DNA from: Anaerolineae bacterium
GTDB lineage: Bacteria; Chloroflexota; Anaerolineae; Promineifilales; Promineifilaceae
DNA: 64,000 bases
Assembly: GCA_023384355.1 (NCBI GenBank)
Contig: JAHDWL010000006.1
Coordinates: 21,514 to 85,513, forward strand
Direction: 5' to 3'
The notes under the pieces are model-generated. The model made no database searches. It was not told where the DNA came from and was given only the letters and a program-made list of their open reading frames with translations. How positions within the stretch are numbered: position 1 is the stretch's first letter; each line of letters opens with the position of its first letter. Both the position numbers and the translations under genes were made by a program. Below are positions 8,632 through 17,357 of the stretch, one piece after another.

Positions 8632-9462
8632 ATGCAAGAAGTGAGATCCTTGCCCGGGTCCGTGAAAGCGATGAATGGCTTGGTGGACAACGAAAGGGAA
8701 ATTAATCAGATGGAAGAGCAAAAATTACTGCATTGGACCATGGGCCCAGCGCTCAGCACCAAACAGGAAGAGGCCGATACGCTCTACTTCGCCGCGAAGC
8801 GGGTAATGGACCTTACCATTGTCACATTATCGATGGTCTTCCTTCTGCCGCTCCTGGCGTTTATTGCCCTGCTCATCAAGTGGGACTCGCCCGGCCCGGC
8901 GATCTTCCGTCAGGAACGGGTGACAGCCCGCCGGCGCGTGCGTAATGGTCAGGTGTATTGGGAAGAGACACCCTTCACAATCTTCAAGTTTCGTACGATG
9001 CGGGTGGATGCCAAGTCGACTATCCACCGTCAGTTCATCGAAGCCTACATCGCCGGAGATGAGCAGCGAATGGCCGATTTGCAATCGGCGCAGCAGGCCG
9101 AGGACGCCAAGTACAAACTTGTACAGGACCCGCGAGTGACCCGCGTCGGCAGCTTCCTGCGAAAGACCAGCCTCGACGAATTGCCCCAGTTCTGGAATGT
9201 CCTGCTGGGCGACATGAGTCTTGTCGGACCACGCCCACCCATTCCCTATGAGGTCGAACTATATCTCTATCACCACCACGACCGTCTGCGGACGGTGCCG
9301 GGTATCTCCGGTTGGTGGCAGGTCCGGGGTCGCAGCGCGACCAGTTTCGAGGAGATGGTCCGGATGGATGTCGATTACATCCGCCGGCAATCCCTGTGGC
9401 TTGATATCAAAATTATCTTCATGACGGTTACTGCCGCCATTAAAGGCAGAGGTGCTCGTTAA
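8632..9462 (+). CDS. Undecaprenyl-phosphate sugar phosphotransferase (WcaJ/ExoY family)
   Basis: 276 residues as drawn. It starts glycan repeat-unit assembly by moving a sugar-1-phosphate onto undecaprenyl phosphate in the membrane. One hydrophobic helix spans about residues 59-82, followed by the family signatures [60 protein letters not shown] and [14 protein letters not shown]. The conserved DELPQ and GPRPP motifs are intact. The start is uncertain: ATG 8632 and ATG 8710 are both in frame, and a weak AAAGGGA precedes 8710. The first 26 residues carry no family features, so the shorter form is quite possible. It is the first gene of the long plus-strand locus and abuts the next gene by 1 bp. 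Confidence 0.92.
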   Translation: MQEVRSLPGSVKAMNGLVDNEREINQMEEQKLLHWTMGPALSTKQEEADTLYFAAKRVMDLTIVTLSMVFLLPLLAFIALLIKWDSPGPAIFRQERVTARRRVRNGQVYWEETPFTIFKFRTMRVDAKSTIHRQFIEAYIAGDEQRMADLQSAQQAEDAKYKLVQDPRVTRVGSFLRKTSLDELPQFWNVLLGDMSLVGPRPPIPYEVELYLYHHHDRLRTVPGISGWWQVRGRSATSFEEMVRMDVDYIRRQSLWLDIKIIFMTVTAAIKGRGAR

Positions 9463-9463
9463 T

Positions 9464-10537
9464 ATGACCGATCTTCGCATTGGCGCCATTGGCTGCGGCT
9501 ATTGGGGCCCAAACCTTATTCGTAATTTCATCGAAATCCCTGGCGCTCAGGTGATCGCCATCTCTGATCTTCAGCAGGAATCTCTGGATCGGATGATGCA
9601 GCGTTTCCCGCAGATTGAGACGTCAACCCGAAATTATACCGACCTGTTCGAGATGAACCTCGACGCCGTGGTCATTGCCACGCCGCCGGCCACCCATTAC
9701 GAAATCGCCAGGAACTGCATGGAACACGGGCTGCATGTTCTCGTCGAGAAGCCAATCACGCTCAACAGTCGGGACGCCGCCGACCTGATTAAGGTCGCCG
9801 AGGCGAACAACTGTGTTCTGATGGTTGGCCACACATTTGAATACAACTCGGCCGTTCGCGCCGTCAAGCAAATGATCCGTGACGGCGAATTGGGCGACAT
9901 CTACTATATTGACGCCATCCGCGCCAGTTTGGGCCTTTTCCAGACCAAGGCCAATGTAGTTTGGGACCTGGCCCCCCATGACATATCTATTCTGCGTTAC
10001 CTGCTGGACGCCGACCCGATCAGCGTCAGCACCCATGGCTCTTCCTGCGTGCAGGAAGGAATTGAAGATGTGGCTTACACCACCTTGACGTTTCCCAATA
10101 ACGTCCTGGCCCACATCCGGTCGAGCTGGCTCGACCCGTCGAAGCAGCGACGCATCACCGTTGTCGGCAGCAAGAAGATGGTGATCTACGACGACGTGGA
10201 GCCGCTGGAGAAGATCAAGATTTACGACAAGGGCGTCAAGGCTATTCGTCGCACCGACACCTTCGGTGAGTTCTCCTTCGCCTATCATTACGGTGACGTC
10301 GTGATCCCATACATCCGCTTTGATGAACCATTGCGCGTCCAATGCCAGCACTTCCTTGAGTGCATTCGCGAGGGGAAACAGCCACAGACTGATGGCCATA
10401 ACGGAATGCGCGTGGTCCAGGTAGTCGAGGCCGCCCAACGCTCCATGAAGAGCGCCGGAGACACCGTCCTCGTCAACAGCAACGGTCATGGTGATCCGGC
10501 CGATGTTCGGCAATCCCGGGAGTTGGCCCATGCTTGA
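9464..10537 (+). CDS. Gfo/Idh/MocA-family sugar dehydrogenase (WbpB/WlbA-like)
   Basis: 357 residues. NAD(P)-binding Rossmann segment IGAIGCGYWGPNLI near the N-terminus, EKP motif (VLVEKPITLNS) near residue 95, and the WDLAPHDISILRYLL helix that supplies the catalytic His. The glycine motif GCGYWGPN is typical of the WbpB/WlbA group, which oxidises C3 of UDP-GlcNAc uronic acid so that an amine can be added. The start is ATG 9464, 1 bp after the previous stop. Together with the acyltransferase (10530) and the DegT aminotransferase (12519) it makes the set needed for a 2,3-diacetamido-2,3-dideoxy-hexuronate. That product is inference; no UDP-GlcNAc 6-dehydrogenase (WbpA) is in the window. Confidence 0.87.
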   Translation: MTDLRIGAIGCGYWGPNLIRNFIEIPGAQVIAISDLQQESLDRMMQRFPQIETSTRNYTDLFEMNLDAVVIATPPATHYEIARNCMEHGLHVLVEKPITLNSRDAADLIKVAEANNCVLMVGHTFEYNSAVRAVKQMIRDGELGDIYYIDAIRASLGLFQTKANVVWDLAPHDISILRYLLDADPISVSTHGSSCVQEGIEDVAYTTLTFPNNVLAHIRSSWLDPSKQRRITVVGSKKMVIYDDVEPLEKIKIYDKGVKAIRRTDTFGEFSFAYHYGDVVIPYIRFDEPLRVQCQHFLECIREGKQPQTDGHNGMRVVQVVEAAQRSMKSAGDTVLVNSNGHGDPADVRQSRELAHA

Positions 10538-11180
10538 AAAACTCGACCCCATCTTCCTGGAAGACCCCTTGTCCGTGGATGAGGGCGTTTCCATCGGCTA
10601 CCCGACTGGCCGCCCCATCGCCGATCGGACGCTGCGTATTGGAGAAGGCGCAAACCTTCGTTCCGGCACGGTCGTCTACGTCGGCACGACAATCGGTCGC
10701 GGCCTGCAAACTGGCCATAACGTCGTCATCCGGGAAGAAAATGTCATTGGCGACAACGTGGGCATCTGGAGCAACTCGGTCATCGATTATGGTTGCCGGA
10801 TTGGTAACAACGTCAAAATCCACAGCAACGTCTACGTGGCCCAGTTTACGACGATTGAGGACGATGCCTTTCTCGCGCCGGGCGTGTCGATTGCCAATGA
10901 CATGCGGCCGCTGTGCGCCGAATGTACCCACGCCGGTGGGCCGACAATCAAGCGCGGCGCGCGAATCGGCGTTAACGTCACCATCCTGCCCCGTGTGGTC
11001 ATTGGCGAATACGCTCTGGTAGGCGCGGGATCCGTTGTCACCAAAGATGTACCGCCCCACGCCGTCGTCTACGGCAATCCGGCGCGAGTGGCTACGACAG
11101 TGGACGAGATCGACTGCCCGCTTCACCCCGGCGAAAAGGCTTATGTCAATGGCCTTAAGCATGAGTGTGGCGCGCATTAG
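10530..11180 (+). CDS. Left-handed beta-helix acyltransferase (WbpD-like)
   Basis: 216 residues made almost entirely of hexapeptide repeats ([LIV]-G-x4), for example VIREENVIGDNVGIWSNSVI and VTILPRVVIGEYALVGAGSV, which gives a left-handed beta-helix. It ends with the usual YGNPARV motif. Such trimers use acetyl-CoA to N-acetylate an amino sugar. The ATG at 10530 overlaps the dehydrogenase stop by 8 bp, with CGGGAG upstream, so the two are coupled. By context it acetylates the 3-amino sugar made by the dehydrogenase and DegT aminotransferase. Substrate specificity cannot be read from the sequence. It lacks the N-terminal Rossmann-like domain of the PglD type. Confidence 0.86.
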   Translation: MLEKLDPIFLEDPLSVDEGVSIGYPTGRPIADRTLRIGEGANLRSGTVVYVGTTIGRGLQTGHNVVIREENVIGDNVGIWSNSVIDYGCRIGNNVKIHSNVYVAQFTTIEDDAFLAPGVSIANDMRPLCAECTHAGGPTIKRGARIGVNVTILPRVVIGEYALVGAGSVVTKDVPPHAVVYGNPARVATTVDEIDCPLHPGEKAYVNGLKHECGAH

Positions 11181-11212
11181 CCGTCTGGCCGGAAGAACGA
11201 GCAATACACGCG

Positions 11213-12424
11213 ATGAGTATTGACAAGCAAGCGGCCGCAGAGCGGCTTCGCGTAGCCTGGGTCTCGCCTGTCACGGCCGAAAAGCTCGATTCGGCGACAT
11301 GGATCGACACCACGCGCGAGCTGCGCCGTCAGGGTGTCGATGTCACATTGATCACCGTCGGCCCTGCGGGCAAGCACGCCTATCATGGGGTTGAGGTGCT
11401 CAACATCCCGCGACCCTCGGTCTACTTGCTCGGCCAGGTATTATTTCACCTTAACGTTCTGCGCTATTTATTGCCCCGGCTGCGCGACTACGATGTGATC
11501 CTGTTCCACCAGCTTTCGGCGATATGGCTGCTGCCGCTGCGTCTGTTTGGCCGCCGCCGACCACGGCTCGTCATGGATACCCGCGACATGGTGGACACCA
11601 CCCCCGGCAACTTCAAGGTTCAAATGCGCACGGTTTGGTTCGACGTGATTATCAGGTTGGCCGCGCGGTTTGCCGACGGACAAACAGCCATCACCCCGCG
11701 TATGGTCGATCTCGTGCGCATTCCCGACGAGCAACTGTGGGGGATATGGCCGTCCGGCGTCGATACCGAGCGCTTTGCCGCTGCCGCCAGGGGGCGTCAT
11801 TGGCCGTATGAAGGCGAGCCGATCAGGCTGGTTTATGTAGGTGTTTTCCTCGCCAAGCGTAATCTGTTGCCCCTCGCCCGGGCTATCAGTCTCGCCGCCG
11901 CCGAAGGCATGTCATTTGTGTTCAGCGTCTACGGCGACGGACCTTTCCGGTCGGAGCTGGAGGCGGTCGCAGCGGAAAGCCGGGGAACCGTTCGTATCGA
12001 AAAGCCGGTCTCCCATGACAAGGTGCCCCATATCCTGGCGCAGGCCCATGTCGGCGTGACATCCTTGCCGGAAGTGGACGATATCAAGTACGAAGCTTCC
12101 AGCCCGATCAAGCTGTTCGAATATATGGCTGCCGGGATGCCCGTGCTGGCCACAAGTAACAAATGCCATACTGACGTGGTCGGCGACGGTCGCTACGCCT
12201 TCTGGGCCGACGACGTGAGTGAGGAAACGCTTCTGGCGACTCTTCGCCTTGTTTGGGCAGAGCGCGACCGGTTGGCCCAACTAGGCCGCGAAGCGCAGTC
12301 CGACGTCCTTGCATGGACATACGCAGCCAATGCCGCGAAGCTGAAAGCGGCTCTCGTTTACGGTCTCAGTCGTCACAGTTTCGCCGGATCACCGGCGGGG
12401 CGTGTCAGGGCGGAGTCCCGCTGA
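11213..12424 (+). CDS. GT4 glycosyltransferase
   Basis: 403 residues with the GT-B fold. The C-terminal nucleotide-sugar domain shows RLVYVGVFLAKRNLLPLARA, the YGDGPF loop, and SSPIKLFEYMAAGMPVLATS with the Glu of the EX7E-type motif. The N-terminal domain opens with LRVAWVSPVTAEKLDSATWI. It is a retaining glycosyltransferase that would add one sugar to the lipid-linked repeat unit at the inner face of the membrane. ATG 11213 was chosen because upstream codons to 11165 overlap the previous gene and lack family character. Donor and acceptor cannot be inferred. Confidence 0.87.
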   Translation: MSIDKQAAAERLRVAWVSPVTAEKLDSATWIDTTRELRRQGVDVTLITVGPAGKHAYHGVEVLNIPRPSVYLLGQVLFHLNVLRYLLPRLRDYDVILFHQLSAIWLLPLRLFGRRRPRLVMDTRDMVDTTPGNFKVQMRTVWFDVIIRLAARFADGQTAITPRMVDLVRIPDEQLWGIWPSGVDTERFAAAARGRHWPYEGEPIRLVYVGVFLAKRNLLPLARAISLAAAEGMSFVFSVYGDGPFRSELEAVAAESRGTVRIEKPVSHDKVPHILAQAHVGVTSLPEVDDIKYEASSPIKLFEYMAAGMPVLATSNKCHTDVVGDGRYAFWADDVSEETLLATLRLVWAERDRLAQLGREAQSDVLAWTYAANAAKLKAALVYGLSRHSFAGSPAGRVRAESR

Positions 12425-12518
12425 TCCGTACCCTTGTCTTTTCAATGTATCTCTATGAGGGTGATCGTGGCTTCTGTCAATTGCGGCGGCCGCGGTGACC
12501 AGAAGGAAAGGTATTAAC

Positions 12519-13664
12519 ATGGAAATCCCGTTCGTTGACCTGAAATCACAATATCGACAGATTAAGGACGAAGTTGATCCGGCTGTCCTCGCCGTCATGC
12601 AGCGCGGCGATTTCATCCTCGGCGGCGCCGTCGCCGAATTCGAGCGCACATTCGCCGAATATTGCGGTGTCAAGTATTGCGTCGGCGTCGATTCCGGCTA
12701 TTCGGCGCTGGAGATGATCATTCGCGCCTATGATATTGGCCCCGGCGACGAAGTTATCACCGCCGCCAACACATTTATCGCCACCACGCTGGCTATATCC
12801 AATGCCGGAGCCGTCCCGGTGTTGGTCGACTGCGATCCGGCGACCTATAACATCGACGCGAGCAAGATCGAGGCCGCTATCACCTCCCGCACGCGAGCGA
12901 TCATGCCCGTCCATCTCTATGGCCAGGTAGCCGACATGGACGCCATTAGCGCCATTGCCCGCAAGCACAACCTGTTGGTCTTCGAGGACGCGGCGCAAGC
13001 CAGTGGTGCCCGCTACAAGGGACGCATGGCCGGCAGTCTGGGCGATGCCGCCGCATTCAGCTTCTACCCCGGCAAAAATCTTGGCGCTTATGGGGACGGG
13101 GGCGCGGTGACGACTGACAACGCCGACATCGCCGAGAAGCTCCGCCTGCTGCGCAACATCGGCCAGAAGGTGAAATACTTCCACGAGGTGAAGGGCTACA
13201 ACCATCGGCTTGATACAATGCAGGCCGCCGTATTGAGCGTCAAACTCCCCTACCTGGACGTATGGAACACCAGTCGGCGCCGTGCGGCCGCTACATATGC
13301 CGACCTGCTGGCCGGCCTGCCGATCGTGACACCACAAACGGCCGACTACGCTGATCACATCTTCCATCTGTATGTTGTTCGCGTCGCTGATCGTGAATCG
13401 TTGATGGACTATCTGAAGGAAAAAGGCATCGCTACCGGCCTTCACTATCCCATTCCGATTCATCTCCAGCCGGCATACGCTGAATTGGGATATGAACGCG
13501 GCGACTTCCCGATCACCGAGGCCTATGCCGAGACGATTTTGTCCTTGCCAATCTTCGCGGAGCTGGACGACGAGAAGGTCGCTTATGTGGCCGGCGCCAT
13601 CCGCGATTTTCTGACGTCTCGCGGCGAAGCTGAGAGCTTGCCGGTGGCCGTGGCTGTCGCCTAA
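12519..13664 (+). CDS. DegT/DnrJ/EryC1/StrS-family sugar aminotransferase (WbpE-like)
   Basis: 381 residues. The PLP-dependent enzyme adds an amino group to a nucleotide keto-sugar. PLP lysine K186 lies in [18 protein letters not shown]. The opening [40 protein letters not shown] and [15 protein letters not shown] are standard for the family. ATG 12519 has AAGGAAAGG about 8 bp upstream, and an upstream in-frame ATG at 12495 lacks a ribosome site. With the WbpB-like dehydrogenase and WbpD-like acetyltransferase just upstream it most likely forms the 3-amino group of a diacetamido uronic acid. Only one glycosyltransferase gene separates it from them. Confidence 0.9.
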   Translation: MEIPFVDLKSQYRQIKDEVDPAVLAVMQRGDFILGGAVAEFERTFAEYCGVKYCVGVDSGYSALEMIIRAYDIGPGDEVITAANTFIATTLAISNAGAVPVLVDCDPATYNIDASKIEAAITSRTRAIMPVHLYGQVADMDAISAIARKHNLLVFEDAAQASGARYKGRMAGSLGDAAAFSFYPGKNLGAYGDGGAVTTDNADIAEKLRLLRNIGQKVKYFHEVKGYNHRLDTMQAAVLSVKLPYLDVWNTSRRRAAATYADLLAGLPIVTPQTADYADHIFHLYVVRVADRESLMDYLKEKGIATGLHYPIPIHLQPAYAELGYERGDFPITEAYAETILSLPIFAELDDEKVAYVAGAIRDFLTSRGEAESLPVAVAVA

Positions 13665-13728
13665 AAATCTGATAGCATCTTGACCGGAATGGGCGTGGCC
13701 GTCTGCGCCCATTCCGGGAATCTGTACC

Positions 13729-15123
13729 ATGGCCCGCCAGGAATATTTCCTTCAGGGGACAACCCCATCAGCGGCAACGGAAAAGACCCGCGCCCGCGAG
13801 AACTGGACCCAGCAGGGGTGGTTCCGCTTGCTCGCGTTGATCATTCTCCTGGAAGTTTTCATGCCTTTTCTGGTGTGGCCCGTTGGGATTCCTCGTTTCG
13901 TTCTCGGCGCAATTGAGGCTGGAATTGGTCTGGTCATCCTGGTCGCCTTTGCCTATATGATGAAGGAGGACAGAGTCCCCATGGCTGTCCTGCTTATCGC
14001 CGGCACGACGTTAATTTGGGGCCTGATCTCCGCCTTTGAGGGGCAACCTCTGGCGGCTACGGCCTGGGGCTGGTGGGGGCTCTTCAAATACCCATTGGTA
14101 GGTATCTTCGCCTACCTGGTACAGGGCTGGCCAACTGACTTTGCTCGCACATTCATCAAATTCACCGTGGGACTGCTGATATTCGAGTTCTGTGTTCAAC
14201 TCGTCATGCTCGCACTCGGATTTCCCACCGGCGACAGTATGGGCGGAACCTTCGGAAACAAAGGCGTCATCCAGTTCACAATGCTGGTCTTCTTCGCCGT
14301 TAGCCTGGCATTTGGGCATTGGCTGGCCACCCATGAGTGGAAACTTTTATTACTTGTGCTGGTTATCGGCATGATCGGCACCACCCTGAGCACCACCAAG
14401 TTTTATCTGATAGGTACCGCAGTTCTAGCTGCTGCCGCACTGATCACCCACATGATCCGGGGCGGTCAGATCCGGCAATTGCTGTTCTACGTGGTGTTAC
14501 TCGTTGGCGCGGCAGCCATTGTCTTGCCGCTCTATAATAACTGGATGGTTGAAACCCGGGGGTTGAAGCCGCTCCAGGAATACCTGACCACCGACGCGCT
14601 GGAAGGCTATCTGTTCAATGACGGCATCTCCGACGGCGACTATACCTATAATATTGGGCGTGGCTTGGCCATGACCTATGCGTGGCAACAGATTCAACGC
14701 GACTGGACCACGACCCTTTTCGGTTATGGATTGGGAACCCGCTCGCAAAGCACATTCCTGGGAGTTCGAGGCAATGTGCTGAAGGATGACGTTTACGGAG
14801 TCGGCACGACCTCGCTGAGCACCTGGTTACAGGAATTTGGCGTGGTCGGAATCGGTGTCTTTCTGGCTATCAACCTGTGGATCATGCTAAAGCTGTTCCG
14901 CTTCGCCGGGGCAACCAGCGATCCGTATCAAGCCGCGCTGGCTTATGGTATTTTTCTGTTCACCATGTTCTGGCCTTTGTGGCTCTGGTATCAAAAAGCA
15001 TGGCTTGCCGGCGCGATGATGACCCTTTATTGGGTGTCCCTCGGATACACGTTCAACCTCATCTACATGCCGGGCCGCCGTAAGCAAGCCGCACGGCGCC
15101 GGGAACGCCCTAATTTGCTCTGA
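13729..15123 (+). CDS. O-antigen polymerase/ligase-like membrane protein (Wzy/WaaL type)
   Basis: 464 residues with about 11-12 predicted membrane helices (first at residues 26-48). A large extracytoplasmic loop around residues 275-355 lies before the last helices, a layout shared by Wzy polymerases and O-antigen ligases. Sequence motifs in these families are too weak to tell polymerase from ligase. Here a polymerase is favoured because the locus also has an initiating transferase, a flippase and a Wzz/Wzc kinase. It would join undecaprenyl-linked repeat units on the outer face of the membrane. The ribosome site is weak and the start is assigned to the first Met before the charged, cytoplasmic N-terminus. 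Confidence 0.78.
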   Translation: MARQEYFLQGTTPSAATEKTRARENWTQQGWFRLLALIILLEVFMPFLVWPVGIPRFVLGAIEAGIGLVILVAFAYMMKEDRVPMAVLLIAGTTLIWGLISAFEGQPLAATAWGWWGLFKYPLVGIFAYLVQGWPTDFARTFIKFTVGLLIFEFCVQLVMLALGFPTGDSMGGTFGNKGVIQFTMLVFFAVSLAFGHWLATHEWKLLLLVLVIGMIGTTLSTTKFYLIGTAVLAAAALITHMIRGGQIRQLLFYVVLLVGAAAIVLPLYNNWMVETRGLKPLQEYLTTDALEGYLFNDGISDGDYTYNIGRGLAMTYAWQQIQRDWTTTLFGYGLGTRSQSTFLGVRGNVLKDDVYGVGTTSLSTWLQEFGVVGIGVFLAINLWIMLKLFRFAGATSDPYQAALAYGIFLFTMFWPLWLWYQKAWLAGAMMTLYWVSLGYTFNLIYMPGRRKQAARRRERPNLL

Positions 15124-15221
15124 TCTGCACTTGCCGCGTCTTGTTCGAATCGACGCCTCGTTTCCTGGTGCGCTGTGGCCACCGTGCCCTCTTCAGGTTG
15201 TTCGTAAGTCGGCCGCGCTAC

Positions 15222-15227
15222 CATAAT
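15222..15227 (+). promoter_or_regulatory. Possible -10 box (CATAAT) before the sulfatase-like gene
   Basis: CATAAT lies in a 196-bp gap, with a TTG-starting hexamer 18 bp upstream. The gap is large for this otherwise compact locus and suggests an internal promoter. The evidence is only the box and the spacing. Confidence 0.25.
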
Positions 15228-15319
15228 CCCGTACATTGACCAATTGATGGCTACTGGACGGCTGCCGACAGCCGGAATGATATGGAGCCTTCCCACTCCA
15301 ACCAGCGGAGGAAGATTAA

Positions 15320-16681
15320 ATGCCTTCAAAAAGGCCCAATATTTTATTAGTTGTGATCGACTGCCTTCGGGCGGATCGGGCATTTGACTCCGACAGGTCC
15401 GCCCGGACACCGGGCATGCAAGCGCTGGCCGAACGTGGCACGCTCTTCACGCACCTGATCACAGCCAACTCCATGACCATCCCCTGCATGACGACGATGT
15501 TCAGTGGTATGTACCCTGCACATCACGGCGTGCGCGCGATGGTCGGCGCCCGGATCTCCGACAATGTTCCGCTGCTGGCGGAAATTCTGCGCGAGCACGG
15601 TTACCATACCTATGCCGAAGCTACTGGCCCGCTTAGCCAGTTTTATCGGCTCGACCGTGGCTTCGATCAATACGAATTCCGCGACGGCGTTAAATCGCCG
15701 ATGCTGGGAGAATGGGGCGATCAACTCATTGAACGGTTCCGCAGTGGCGCTTTCGAAGAACCCTGGTTCGCGTACTTGCACCTGTGGGGTGTTCATCGAC
15801 CGCGCCAGATCTTGCCTCAATATGATACCCCGGAATACGGCCGCACCCAGTACGACCGCGCCATCTCCAGTTACGATTCGCGGCTGAAGGAGTTATTTGC
15901 GGCCATTGACATGGACAATACGATCGTCCTGCTGACCGGCGATCACGGCGAAAAAATCCCCGAAAACAATCTGGAAAACCAGGTTGAGTTCTTCAAGAAA
16001 TCGTTGAGCAGCAAGCAAACAGGCAAGGTCACGACCCGCTGGGCAAAGATGCGGAAGCAAATCATCGCGGGTATTCGTGAGGCATGGTTCAAAACCTCGC
16101 GCCTGTTATATCGGGTTGGTCTTGTCGACAGCCCGCTGACCACTATCACCGGGCACGGATACCATGTCTACGATTCGCTGGTGCGTGTGCCGTTTGTGGT
16201 TGCGGGCGGTCCAACACCCGGCGGCCGTCGGGTCGATACACAGGTGCGGCAGATCGATATTCTGCCCACGATCCTCGATCTGGCAGGCCTGACAGCGGAT
16301 ATCCCCGACGCAGCCGATGGTCGGAGTTTGGTCCCGTTCATGCGGGGCGAGGCGCTGGAAGAACTGCCTGCGCTCATCGAGACCTGCCAGAACTCACGCG
16401 AACCATCTTCCTTCTACGGTGTGCGCTACGGCGGCTACAAGTATGCCTATGACGCCGGCAACCCCGGCATACCCGAGGAACTCTACGATCTGGCGGCCGA
16501 TCCGGAGGAGACACGGAACCTGGCCAAGAGTATGCCCCAAAAGGCGGCCGAGATGCGGCAATTGATCGAACAGCATATCGCCCGCGTGGAAACGACTGCT
16601 GTCGCCATGACCGACGAGATGAGCGAACTGGAGATGGCCGGGCTTGCCGACCATCTGCGAAAGCTCGGTTATGTGGAATAG
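15320..16681 (+). CDS. Sulfatase/alkaline-phosphatase-fold hydrolase with Thr nucleophile position
   Basis: 453 residues. Metal-site motifs are the N-terminal LLVVIDCLRADR, LLTGDHGEKIPENN and, further on, TGHGYHVYDSLVRVPFVV. The nucleophile segment reads MTIPCMTTMFSGMYPAHHG. The position that is Cys or Ser (formylglycine precursor) in true sulfatases is Thr, and the CxPSR Arg is missing. This matches the T-x-P-S-H subgroup and phosphotransferase-like members of the superfamily more than classical sulfatases. It could be a phosphodiesterase, a phosphoglycerol or phosphoethanolamine transferase, or an atypical sulfatase that edits the sulfated glycan made here. No signal peptide or membrane anchor is seen, so it looks cytoplasmic as drawn. 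GGAGG lies about 8 bp before the ATG. Confidence 0.8.
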   Translation: MPSKRPNILLVVIDCLRADRAFDSDRSARTPGMQALAERGTLFTHLITANSMTIPCMTTMFSGMYPAHHGVRAMVGARISDNVPLLAEILREHGYHTYAEATGPLSQFYRLDRGFDQYEFRDGVKSPMLGEWGDQLIERFRSGAFEEPWFAYLHLWGVHRPRQILPQYDTPEYGRTQYDRAISSYDSRLKELFAAIDMDNTIVLLTGDHGEKIPENNLENQVEFFKKSLSSKQTGKVTTRWAKMRKQIIAGIREAWFKTSRLLYRVGLVDSPLTTITGHGYHVYDSLVRVPFVVAGGPTPGGRRVDTQVRQIDILPTILDLAGLTADIPDAADGRSLVPFMRGEALEELPALIETCQNSREPSSFYGVRYGGYKYAYDAGNPGIPEELYDLAADPEETRNLAKSMPQKAAEMRQLIEQHIARVETTAVAMTDEMSELEMAGLADHLRKLGYVE

Positions 16682-16693
16682 AGGCGAAACCCG

Positions 16694-17329
16694 GTGAAAG
16701 GTTTATTCAAAAAACTGCTTGGCGACAAGCCGGGCACACCTCCAGCCGAACCGATCATTATCGTCTCCGGCTTGCCGCGCTCAGGCACATCGATGATGAT
16801 GAAAATGTTGACCGCGGGCGGCGTTCCGCCGCTGACGGACAAGTTACGCGCCGCTGACCGCGATAACCCCGAAGGATATTTCGAGTTTGAGCGAGTGAAG
16901 CAACTGGACAAGGGGGACACGGCCTGGTTACCCGATGCACAGGGCAAGGTTGTGAAGGTAATATCTGCCCTGCTACCTCATCTGCCGCCACAATATACCT
17001 ATCAGGTCATCTTTGTCCGCCGCCACATGACCGAGATTCTGGCCTCACAACGCAAGATGCTGGTGCATCGCGGTGAAGACCCCAACAAGATGGATGACGC
17101 GCAGATGGCCGCAGTCTTTGAAAAGCACATCCAGCAGATCGACTTGTGGCTGAGAAAACAGCCCAATATCGAACTGCTCTATATCCATTACAGCGACATT
17201 ATGGCCGACCCGCAAACTGCGGCGTCTTGCCTGCAAAGCTTTCTCGGGCGCGACCTCGACGAGCAGGGCATGATCGCGACAGTCGATCCCACCCTCTATC
17301 GTAACCGGAGTGCGGCCGTAGCCGCCTGA
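16694..17329 (+). CDS. Sulfotransferase family protein (short)
   Basis: 211 residues starting with GTG. The P-loop-like PAPS site is SGLPRSGTSMMMKML (about residues 25-39). The segment PQYTYQVIFVRRHMTEILAS matches the 3'-phosphate-binding strand-helix, though the usual R-D/H-P motif is replaced by RRHM. The protein is shorter than typical sulfotransferases of about 280 residues and ends soon after the SDIMADPQ segment, which is normal for this bacterial subgroup. By context it sulfates a sugar of the polymer made by the locus. It sits between the sulfatase-fold gene and a GT4 gene, 12 bp after the former. Confidence 0.75.
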   Translation: MKGLFKKLLGDKPGTPPAEPIIIVSGLPRSGTSMMMKMLTAGGVPPLTDKLRAADRDNPEGYFEFERVKQLDKGDTAWLPDAQGKVVKVISALLPHLPPQYTYQVIFVRRHMTEILASQRKMLVHRGEDPNKMDDAQMAAVFEKHIQQIDLWLRKQPNIELLYIHYSDIMADPQTAASCLQSFLGRDLDEQGMIATVDPTLYRNRSAAVAA

Positions 17330-17357
17330 ACCGCGTCCTTTCTCGACAGGTGAACCG

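Noticed and set aside
8452-8721. 89-residue minus-strand reading frame at the head of the glycan locus
   Set aside because: It overlaps the sugar transferase start and has no recognisable domain or ribosome site.
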